64,000 nt of DNA, from positions 10,564,163 through 10,628,162 of the forward strand of contig NC_088297.1 in NCBI RefSeq assembly GCF_032854445.1, given 5' to 3'. This DNA comes from Liolophura sinensis. Taxonomy: Eukaryota; Mollusca; Polyplacophora; Chitonida; Chitonidae. This document shows positions 53,516 to 62,200 of this stretch, piece by piece. The first letter of the stretch is position 1. Every line of letters begins with the position of its first letter. The notes under the pieces are model-generated. The model did not search any database, was not told where the DNA came from, and saw nothing but the letters and a program-made list of their open reading frames with translations. The translations under genes were made by a program, and so were the position numbers.

Positions 53516-55198
53516 ATTGTAGCAGGACTATTTAGTTGCTTTTTTTTCCAACATGGTTAAACCATCTAATGAACAACATAATCATATCATTACTTTTCTG
53601 GTAAACAAAAGTAATATTCTAATTTCAACACTACTAATATCTGTCCCAAAAATTAGAATTAGGGTATGCATGGGTACAAAGACTGAAACTATCTGAAAAT
53701 ATTTTTAACTTTTTCATCATGAAATTTAAATTAAATGTTAAATGCTTGGATGGCAAGGTTTCCTACACCTTTATGTTTACATGTAGCTGTGAATAAAATT
53801 TTGTGATGTGGGAAGGTTTGCCAGCAAACCTGTGGATGATCATGGGTTTTACCAGCCTGGTTTCTTCCCACCATAATGGTGGCCACTGTCATAGTAGTGA
53901 AATATTCTTGAGTATGACATAAAACACCAATCAAATAAATAAATAAAAATCTGACGTCAAGCATGACCAAACACAAAATTTTCTCCTTTTTCATTCCGAA
54001 TATTGTTTCTTCTGCTTGTTTGACAGAGACAAGGACAGCCTGTCACTTATCTCCCCTTCATTTGAAGTCCAGGTGGATATTGTGACAGGTTCCCGTGGCC
54101 GCAATAACAGCGGGAGCAGTTACGCTGCAGTGGCTGACAAAGCCCACCAGAAGGTGCTGTGTGACCAGAGTTCGCCTACTTCTACGCGTAGCGTGAACTT
54201 TGCCGTGGATGATGTGAGGACGCCCCATGATCGCTGCAGGAAGTGCAAGCGCTTCAGCGTTAGCGTGGGGGAGCGCATCAATGAGCACACAGACAAGGGT
54301 CAATCTGACAGCATCAGCATGCAGAGCTTTCCCGGCTCCTGTCTCAAGAAGCGCCACCCCTTTGACAATGTCAGTCTGCCGTCGTCGTATGATGGCGCTG
54401 CGACAACGGACAGCAGTCACAAGGCCACGCCACGCACCAGCCCTTCGTGTGACAGCATGGACTGTGCTGATGGAGCGGTGGCGACACCCTCAAGCCTGAC
54501 GCAGGTCGAGAGTGACCGACCCATCATCGGGTCATCGGTGAACGCACGCGGCTTCACAAATGACACACTGACGATTGACGAGAGCGTGGAGATGGGTTTG
54601 GGAAGACACACCGAGGAGGACGACGGAGGCTGTAGACCTTCACCGTTACGCCGACGCAGCTGCGAACTGGCCATGCAGCAAGGTCGCCTGTCACCACACA
54701 TGTTGGAACAGAAGGTCAGTCCTAACGCCATCCATGTACTGACACTCCACCCCTTTCTGTCCCCTTCCCCAGCCCCTATTCCTACTCTCCTCTGCACACA
54801 TTGCCTTGTGATTATATTTTTGGAACGTTGTAAATTTTTCTAAAAGCAAGACGTATTTTTACCCATTTCTTACATATCATATAAAATGTGTGTGTTTGAT
54901 ATATAAGCCTATTTCCAGTTCGCCCATATACATATATGTGTGTGTATATGTGTATCCAAGGCACAGACTGCATTCATTGGACCCTTCAATCAATGTTAAT
55001 GTATGTGTAGTACTGTCAGGGAATTGGTTTTTGAACGGGGCAACACGTGATTTTTGTGAACGGGTAAATTCTGATGTAGAGCTATAGTTGTCACAGCTGC
55101 AGTGCCACAAGGGCAGCACAACCCCCAGGGCGACACTACCCATGACAGGCACCACTCAGACCTCTGCACACCATCTAAGGGCCACACAGTCTCAGTAA
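46440..55198 (+). CDS. RNF19: RNF19A/B-type RBR E3 ubiquitin ligase (complete, 10 coding exons)
   Basis: Coding exons 46440-47026, 47408-47595, 47969-48110, 50347-50509, 51062-51170, 51832-51990, 52293-52539, 53017-53178, 54027-54714 and 55097-55198: 2547 nt, 848 aa, close to human RNF19A (838). RING1 spans ~103-150 (CPLC to CPEC), IBR ~190-245 ([23 protein letters not shown]), RING2 264-295 (CPRC to CWLC). The probable catalytic cysteine is C279 in GSCNHMTC. Two hydrophobic regions follow at ~328-357 and ~375-415, with near-invariant family blocks [18 protein letters not shown] and [20 protein letters not shown] Ser-rich tail contains [20 protein letters not shown] and EVQAD. The enzyme relays ubiquitin through the RING2 cysteine at membranes. 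An in-frame TGA at 46425 precedes the ATG. Vertebrate RNF19A and B are both co-orthologues, so I do not choose between them. The last exon is the least certain. Confidence 0.94.
47331..47378 (+). pseudogene. Possible partial relic of RNF19 exon 2
   Basis: tgtcccaagatacatatgag and cacccaaacttggctgtgg resemble the exon word tgccccaagataaaatgtga and gcgcccaggctgtg (47441). Located 30-80 bases upstream of the real exon. Short and diverged, so chance is possible. Confidence 0.35.
47408..47595 (+). CDS. RNF19: RNF19 exon 2 (IBR)
   Basis: Acceptor tcgttacag, donor agtcaa|gtaagt. Reads [35 protein letters not shown], then [10 protein letters not shown]. All IBR zinc ligands are visible. Confidence 0.95.
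47969..48110 (+). CDS. RNF19: RNF19 exon 3 (RING2, catalytic)
   Basis: Acceptor gtggttttag, donor ctcag|gtaata. Reads [36 protein letters not shown] and [10 protein letters not shown]. The cysteine of GSCNHM is the expected thioester site. Confidence 0.95.
48372..48585. mobile_element. MITE-D copy
   Basis: Left end gattcttcaacctttt, core aaaactacactggttgg and gaataatgccttcaaaat, right end aaaaggatgaagaattac. Confidence 0.85.
48588..48650 (+). mobile_element. SINE-A 3' tail fragment
   Basis: agtgaaatattcttgtatg, taacaccagtcaaataag. It starts right at the end of a MITE-D copy. Confidence 0.75.
50347..50509 (+). CDS. RNF19: RNF19 exon 4 (membrane region 1)
   Basis: Acceptor tttggttacag, donor agaaag|gtgagc. 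Reads [18 protein letters not shown] followed by hydrophobic [19 protein letters not shown]. Confidence 0.95.
51062..51170 (+). CDS. RNF19: RNF19 exon 5
   Basis: Acceptor ttttgtttcag, donor ctgttg|gtaaga. Reads [20 protein letters not shown] then [14 protein letters not shown], the start of the second membrane region. Ends in phase 1. Confidence 0.94.
51250..51312 (+). mobile_element. SINE-A 3' tail fragment
   Basis: cctcgtataagtgaaatatt, cttgagtgtatcgtaaaac. In RNF19 intron 5. Confidence 0.8.
51595..51680 (+). mobile_element. SINE-type tail fragment
   Basis: gccattgtataactgaaaaa, cgtgtttaaaccacaaacac, ttcagataaata. Confidence 0.6.
51832..51990 (+). CDS. RNF19: RNF19 exon 6
   Basis: Acceptor gttctctcag, donor tatggtg|gtgagt. 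Reads [39 protein letters not shown], then a Gly/Asn-rich end. Ends in phase 1. Confidence 0.95.
52293..52539 (+). CDS. RNF19: RNF19 exon 7
   Basis: Acceptor tctttgtttag, donor aacaa|gtaagt. Reads [37 protein letters not shown] and [12 protein letters not shown]. The exon end and donor are repeated five more times downstream. Confidence 0.93.
52480..52870. repeat. Tandem copies of RNF19 exon 7 end plus donor, six in all
   Basis: The donor word caagtaag occurs at 52537 (the true exon end), 52594, 52651, 52716, 52787 and 52850. Each is preceded by accagtgctttatacc-like coding sequence and tgatagtac. Spacing varies from 57 to 71, so the copies are imperfect. Confidence 0.92.
53017..53178 (+). 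CDS. RNF19: RNF19 exon 8
   Basis: Acceptor attctgttgcag, donor aacag|gtatta. Reads [20 protein letters not shown], then SVSF-like [20 protein letters not shown], matching the family EVQADV and DNASTKAMAGSI blocks. Confidence 0.93.
53425..53665 (+). repeat. Dispersed repeat E, copy 3, with AT microsatellite
   Basis: Shares cattttagccaatatat, accatctaatgaacaacat and actactaatatctgtccc with the copy at 17455. An (at)n run of about 40 bases (53475-53514) replaces a short tatatt of the other copies. Confidence 0.75.
53805..53948 (+). mobile_element. SINE-A, head missing
   Basis: tgtgggaaggtttgccagca to caccaatcaaataaataaa. Confidence 0.88.
54027..54714 (+). CDS. RNF19: RNF19 exon 9 (long Ser-rich tail)
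   Basis: Acceptor gtttgacag, donor gaacagaag|gtcagt. Begins [19 protein letters not shown] (family EVQVDI), then low-complexity Ser/Asp/His-rich tail with a CRKCKR motif. 229 full codons; base composition is visibly GC-richer than flanking introns. Confidence 0.92.
55097..55198 (+). CDS. RNF19: RNF19 probable terminal exon
   Basis: Acceptor tagttgtcacag in the correct phase; 33 codons [18 protein letters not shown] to HLRATQSQ, stop TAA at 55196. No recognisable conservation. The stop overlaps a good donor (ca|gtaagg), so the gene could continue, or intron 9 could be retained with a stop at 54841. Confidence 0.45.
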   Translation: MQCHKGSTTPRATLPMTGTTQTSAHHLRATQSQ

Positions 55199-57307
55199 GG
55201 ACTTTGTATCATACTAAAACGTTCATAGATGGTTTTGTTCCAACTATGAACCCATGGCTAGTCTGTTAGCTGAAGCAGGGCTGATGGAACCCCAGAGAAT
55301 CATTGAAAGTCATGGAAGTTTAAAATTAACATTTCCAGGCCTTGACATTTTCGTGCAGGGCCTTGAATTTCTTTGGATGTCCTGGAAATTGGTTAAAATA
55401 ACAAAAATACGTTCCAAACTGTTTGTAGATAGCTTGTTTTAGCTTTGGAATTCTTGACATTCAATCCCAGCAAGATTTAAACCAGTTATGTCGGTTACAC
55501 ATCATAGAACTGAAAACTTCTGAGAAATGGACAAGTGGTTAAATGTCCACCAAAAAGTTTGAAGCACCACACTGTGCTGAGTGCCAATTCACCCTGGTAG
55601 AAAAAGGTTTGGGAAAAGTCATGGAGTTCTATCAAGAAAAAGATCCCTTATTTTGATGGATTTTTTTACGGTATTTGGTACAAATGAGACCATGTACATC
55701 TGGTTCTGTCTGCACCGATATGTCATGTGGACTGACGTGAGCCACATGTATAACAGTTATGTCTTTTATTTGCAGCTTTTAGTGATGCGTTAAGTCGATT
55801 GCAGATGAACTTTTGTTGAACTGACAAAACAAAGCAGTTCGAAATAATAATTCCATTTATCTTGTTGGTTTAAGGGTATTGTATTTCTAATGCTTTTAAT
55901 GATATTCCCGAAAGGTCAAAACTGATTTCTTGATGTGTGCATATATCCATATAACTGCGCAGAAGAGGAAAGTACAAATGATCGTGAGCGTTCTCCTGAT
56001 AGTTTATACATGTACATTCAAACACACTGTACTCGGTGTAAGCTGACACAAAACTTTCCTGTTGAGATGCCTTCAAGCCATGTAATTTCCAAGAGAGATT
56101 AGGTATCATTGAAATCTTGATCATGTGCTTCGGGTCAGTCTGTGTAAACTGTACTTCACAAGTCCTAAAACCAGTGCTGATTTCTTTTAATCTTATATTA
56201 TTATTTTATTATTCACAGTTAATTCATTCAAATGTACAGTTACAAAGAGAGGATAGAAGTCAACAAAGTCACTTGGAGGCAACCGGTTCCAGTTTTTCAA
56301 GTTGTATAAAGAAGTTACATTGTAAGCCAGGCTTAAATCTTAATATTAGTATCTTCATAATGCAAAGCCCTGATTGTTCAAAATTATATTGAGATTTCCA
56401 TGTAATACCAGATTTAATTTTATGGCAATTCTTCAGTTTTGTACTTGGCACAAAAATAATTATGTAACAGTATATTTATTGTGAACTAAATCTGCTGCTA
56501 CTCCATTTTGGTCTCTGTATTGTACCGGTATTGGTTGCTGGGTTTTGTCAAAATCATAAATATATAATATGACTTAATACCGTTATCAGTAGTACACATG
56601 GGAGCAACCGGTCCCTGTGCAACAGTTATTATCGGGCTTAAATCTTAGTACCCTTTCCAAGGCACACTGTTCACGTGAATTATTGAGTGTTTTGAGTGGT
56701 TTTTCAGGCTGAATGTGCGCCTAAGTTAATACTCGGATTCTGCTTCTGTATGTGTGAAGCAATTTCTGGTGCAAATGTTTGAAGCCAAGGGAGGTAACCA
56801 CACTTTCTGGAGATGCTTAATTTGTACTTGTGCCTTGTCCCAGTAATGCATCCATTAACATTCTTCATTAAAGGCCTAACTGCTTGTCCATTTAATTATA
56901 GTTATGAAACATTTTGCACATGTACAGAAGCTACTCCCACTTAAGCTAATTCTCAAACAGTCTTTGTGTTCGAGGAACAATACTTGGATGTTTGTTCCGG
57001 TTGAGACTTCACAAATTTGAAAAAAAAAATGGGAACTGTATCTCTCCTGACAGGCTAATACTTGTGAAGTACATGTAAGTGTGTTTCCACGTTATTAACA
57101 AGTGAACACACTAAACCCCGGAAAAAGTAAGCATCATATACACAGTTTAGCTTTCATGTTAAATATCCAAATGCTACATGGGTTGGAACATAAAATTGAC
57201 AGAAAGCTAAGCAAAAAAAAAACAGGAAGTAAGGTTCATGAGACACACACTTGAAAACTAGTGTATTTTCTTTCTAAAGTGGGTTAAATGCATGTAAACG
57301 TTTATTA

Positions 57308-57412
57308 TTTCCTCCCAGCATAATGCTGGCGGCCATAGTAGACGTAAGTGAAATACATGTATTTTTAAGTACGGCGTGAGACACCAATCAGATAAATAAA
57401 TAAATGAATACT
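57308..57412 (+). mobile_element. SINE-A 3' fragment
   Basis: cagcataatgctggcggcca to caccaatcagataaataaa. Confidence 0.85.
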
Positions 57413-57604
57413 TGAAGTGAACTACCTGTCAAAGTGAGATTTTAAATAATTTTTCCTGTAATGTGAACAGCTTCCATGATAGGAGTGGAGATGACAGAAG
57501 GCAGCTCTTGAACAGCTATAGGCTTGTTGTTCATGGTTATTTTATGTTTATATGATATTGGTCCACATTGGTCGGGATTTTATTACAAAGGCGGTACTTA
57601 TTAC

Positions 57605-57804
57605 NNNNNNNNNNNNNNNNNNNNNNNNNNNNNNNNNNNNNNNNNNNNNNNNNNNNNNNNNNNNNNNNNNNNNNNNNNNNNNNNNNNNNNNNNNNNNNNN
57701 NNNNNNNNNNNNNNNNNNNNNNNNNNNNNNNNNNNNNNNNNNNNNNNNNNNNNNNNNNNNNNNNNNNNNNNNNNNNNNNNNNNNNNNNNNNNNNNNNNNN
57801 NNNN
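57605..57804. other. Assembly gap, 200 N
   Basis: Exactly 200 unknown bases, probably a scaffolding placeholder. It abuts a SINE-B head, so a repeat may have broken the assembly. Confidence 0.99.
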
Positions 57805-58170
57805 ACCAGCCCCGAGAGCACAGTCGGTAAGGTGTCCGCTTCGGGAACTGTAGATCCAGGGTTATTCCAGTGTAGAGGTCACACCTAAGACTTTGAAAAA
57901 GGAAGTTGTAACTTCCTAGCTTGGCATTCAGCATGAAGCGGATAGTGCAATGACTGGTTGACTCGTATCAGTATAATGGCTCGGGCGGGGCGGCTTACTT
58001 GCCTTCGGTAAGTCGTCTAGTGAAGCAGCACTAGATAAAAGAGTCGTGGAAATCCCGTCCTGCAAAAAGAGGCACAGTACATGCACTCTAAGGATGCCTT
58101 CGTCGTCATATAACTGAAAAATTGTTGAGAACGACATTAAACCCGAAGCACTCACTCACTCACTCACTAT
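57805..58170 (+). mobile_element. SINE-B, near full length
   Basis: Starts at the gap edge with ccagccccgagagcacagtc, ends with aaattgttgagaacgac and (cact)n. Confidence 0.92.
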
Positions 58171-58499
58171 TGTGTCCACTCTGAGACACCAGTCCACAAT
58201 TCCATAACCGACGTAATGCTGAGACATCAGGCCTCAAGGTCTGCACTTCTTGGAGATAGTTAAAGTGACCAAAAACAGCAGTGTATCGGACCAGTCCAGT
58301 AAACACATCGTGAAAACATGATTTTATGACTTTAAATCAAACCAGAATAATGCCAACCAAAGCATATTTAAGACATTTATCCTTGTTGAGTTGAAATGGC
58401 CATAAGAAGAGTCACATCCACTGTCAGCTATTTTTCTTTACTGGATAAAATGGAAACAAAAAATAACTAGTACAAAAACATCTTTATCACAGATAACTT

Positions 58500-59104
58500 T
58501 ACGTTTATTGTTTCCATAAGAATGCCGAGCATTAAAACAAATCAATATATATGTATAACTGTGTAAAAATTTACTGTGGATAGAAAATCTATCAACTGTA
58601 GATCAAAATATACTTATGTATCCAAAATTCCCTACATGACAACTAATACTTGTAGATATCTAGCTTTGATATAAATAGTATAGTATATACGCACAGGTAG
58701 AATGCATAAATTTAATTATGGAGACTATTTCATGAACATTCCTTTTTCAAACAGCATAAGCATAAAGTGCAATAACAAAAATACACACATAACAGTGTAA
58801 TTAAGTGTAATTAAAAAGTGTAATTTTGGAAGCTACTAGTCAACAATCTAAATTTTTCATTGATAAACTACTAAAATACACAAAATCACTCGTATCCATT
58901 GAAAATACATGTAATAAAAACCGTATACATCTATATCGAACATACTTCTAACATTTTAATGAATGATTTTCAAAGTTCTACCATATCATACTGCATGGCA
59001 TTAACTTGATGATGACAGATGAAAAATATACCTCTAATAAATAAGAGAAATCGTTTAAACCTTAAATTGGTTTGTCAGTCTGGAGTGATCTCCCCTTCAA
59101 TGGA
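58500..59104 (-). other. SGPL1: Probable SGPL1 3' UTR
   Basis: AT-rich DNA with no gene downstream of the SGPL1 stop. A candidate polyadenylation hexamer on the minus strand (AATAAA, forward tttatt) is at about 58504-58509. No transcript evidence is available; the end is inferred. Confidence 0.4.
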
Positions 59105-59230
59105 TTAATTGCACTTGTACACCTCGCTGAAAAACTCCACGATAAAGTCGTTAATGATGGCTTTGTCAGGTATCGTGGCGACCATACCATACATGGCCGC
59201 ACTCCCCTTCTTGGCTAATGTTTTGTTTGC
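59105..59230 (-). CDS. SGPL1: SGPL1 terminal coding exon
   Basis: Acceptor gcttttgcag, stop TAA at 59107-59105. Reads [20 protein letters not shown] then [14 protein letters not shown]. The 3' UTR follows towards 58500, where a minus-strand AATAAA sits at about 58505. Confidence 0.95.
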   Translation of the reverse strand, partial: ANKTLAKKGSAAMYGMVATIPDKAIINDFIVEFFSEVYKCN

Positions 59231-62200
59231 CTGCAAAAGCAGATAAGGAAAAAACAAATAACACTTGGTTCTGTGTGAGTTTGACTCAAGTCTGTGAAAG
59301 TTTTGTTAAAAAGGAGTGAATGAATGAGTGATTGTGGTTTAACCCCACATCTGCAATTTTACAGCCATATAGTGCTAACTGATTAAAGGACAGTGCCAGA
59401 GCTTGATGGAACGGGTCACTCAGTGCAAAGTTACTGAGAAGGTTAAGGTACACAGTCATATTGGTGTAGGTTGTGTATAAAAAAAAGGAAACTTTCGTTT
59501 TAAACTAGCTGTAACATGAAAACTTGGCTGTGCTCTCAACCAAAGTTAGTTGTGTCATTAAAAAGGAGAAATTTAAGGTTTCTTTGAATCATGAAAACTT
59601 GGTTAAAGTTAGCTGATGTATACAAAAGAGAAGAATCATAAAACCAACATCAGCGAGAGATAGAAAACAGGGAAGTTTGGTTACTTTGTAACATGAAAAA
59701 TATTCAATCAGAGTTGAAAATTAAGCACTAAACCAAAGATATTTGTGGCATAACGAAGAAAAACAAGATTACTTGAATCACGAAAATTTGATGTATACTG
59801 AACCAAAGTTGGTTGAGACATAAATAAAGGGACATAAATTTTACCTACTGGTATCATCAAACAAAAAGAAAAAAAAAAAAAACTGCTGTTTACTCAAAAC
59901 ATAAAAAGGTAAATTAGTTTAACTGTGTCCTGAAATTTGTTTACATTAATCATGGATTAATTACTCTTTTGTGCACTGACCTTGACCTCATCACAGCTTT
60001 TGGCCAGATCCTGTAGCAGAGGCTCTACAAACGGAACATGGTGGGGAAGTATGGAGAAGTGGAGGGAGCTGGGCTTCTGTTGCTTCTCCATTTTATAACC
60101 TGTAATGGTAATATTCCATTTATTATGTCTCTAATAAGGCTTGAGCTATTATTTAATTACTGAGTTCCTTCCCCTCACTCAAAAACTCCATGACAGAGTC
60201 GTTAATGTCAACTCTTTGCAGCCAACACACATAACTGTAACTGCAGCAGGTATACACAGTTTCTCTTTTCTTACACTGTTAGTCTGTCTTGTAAACAATG
60301 TCAAAAACCTGAGAGGGACATACATTTTTTTTTTAGCTTTCAGCACTAGCAACATCTGCCATACTTCCACTTCTAAAGTTAAGCAAGCATCCAAAAAAAT
60401 AAGTGATACTAACTGTTCCACCTTGTACATCAGCTATAAACCTTTTGCTGGCCGGATTCTGGATTATAGGAAAATGTAACAGTTGTGTCTGTTACACCAC
60501 TACATTTCACATCCTGGATTCAAAAAGTGGATTGCTGACTACGTTACCTTTGGTTTCCATGACATCAGAGACAGCCAGAATATCCACCTCAGGGTCTGTT
60601 GATTGGGCTGCAAAACAGGTCATACAGGGCTCTCCAATGATCTCCAGGGCCTGTTAAACAGAAAACAGGAAGATAGAATACATTTGTGGATTTATGAAAT
60701 ATGTGATTTCTGAGAAACGGAAAACACATAACACACTAAGTCAGTTCTTACTTTTCAAGGTATTTATATACTGCACATGAATTTCGCCTTAAGTCTTGGC
60801 TTAAGTTCAGAAACCTTACTAAGCTCTTTGAAAGTTGTTCTACAAAATCTGACATCAGCTTTGCATTACAAGTACACGTGTACTCAGAACTGGCTGGCAT
60901 TTAGTCCATTTATGTACTGTTACCCTAATTCCTCAACTCTTTTGCGTATGACAGAGCAACTTTCAGTGTAATTTATGCACATTTTTAATTTGATTTTGGA
61001 CATAAAACTACATTGGTTGGATTCGCCAGTGTCAGGGCTTCACAAAAAGTATAATTTTATAAGTCAACACAGAATAATGCCTTCACAATATGCTTGAATA
61101 AACACCTTGCAAACATTCAAAAAGGTTGAAGAATTACAGCACAGCTATTTGCACACTAAAACCCTAAAAGCATTTTCTAGTCAATTAGAATACTTACAGG
61201 TCAAATGTGCCCGTGATAAAATTTACACGGTCTTAATAAGGACCTACAGATATTTTTAATACACTAGGACTTACAGGTATTTTCCTGATACCATCTTTCA
61301 GCTTGATCGTGGCCTCCATCAGCTCCTTGGCCTTGGACATGTAGCCCTCTTCTCCCAGAGCCCTCATGGCTGCCCACGATGCTGCAATGTTTCCTCCTGT
61401 GTGGGCGATAAGAGACAAAGACAGTTCACTGATTTACCTGTGGTTCATGTTTAATTAATTATTCCAAATTTAAATATGCCATACAAAAATATATAGCTGA
61501 ATTGTGTATTCCAATACTTGCTGTAGCGAGCTGAACTCATGGGCTTCAATACAAGTCAAATGTGCTCTGTTACATAACTTAATACAAATGTAGCAAAATA
61601 TACACCTTGTTGTGCAAGGTCAAATGTGCTCTGTTACACAACTTAATACAAATGTAGCAAAATACACACCTTGTTGTGCAAGGTCAAATGTGCTCTGTTT
61701 GACAACTTAATACATATGAAGCAAAATACACACCTTGTTGTGCAAGGTCAAATGTGCTCTGTTACACCACTTAATACAAATGTAGCAAAATACACACTTC
61801 GTTCTGCAAGGTCAAATGTGCACCATGATAAAATTCACAAGGTCAAATGTGCTTTGTATAAATAACAGTCCAAACCCAATAGCTGTCATACAAGGTCAAA
61901 CATGCTCCACGATAAAATGTACAAGGTCAAACGTGCTCATGACAACATTTACACAGGCAAATGTGCTCTCTGATACAACTTACAAGATAAAAAATAAATA
62001 ACTATCCACATGAGCGTCATAATACAAGGTCAAAGGTGACCACACAACATGTGGAAATACAATATAGAAATTTCACCCCACAGAAAGTATCCTACAGACT
62101 TAGAGATGCAACACATTCCCCTCCTTTCCCTTCCTCTCTCCATGTCACCCTCAGCACTGAAGTATTTGCATACCTGGTCGAGTTCCCGCCATGCTGGGGG

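Larger units (their letters stand above)
55199..58499. other. RNF19/SGPL1 convergent spacer
   Basis: No coding sequence recognised. Contains the RNF19 3' UTR (end unknown), a SINE-A tail, an N gap, a SINE-B and AT-rich DNA. Confidence 0.6.
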
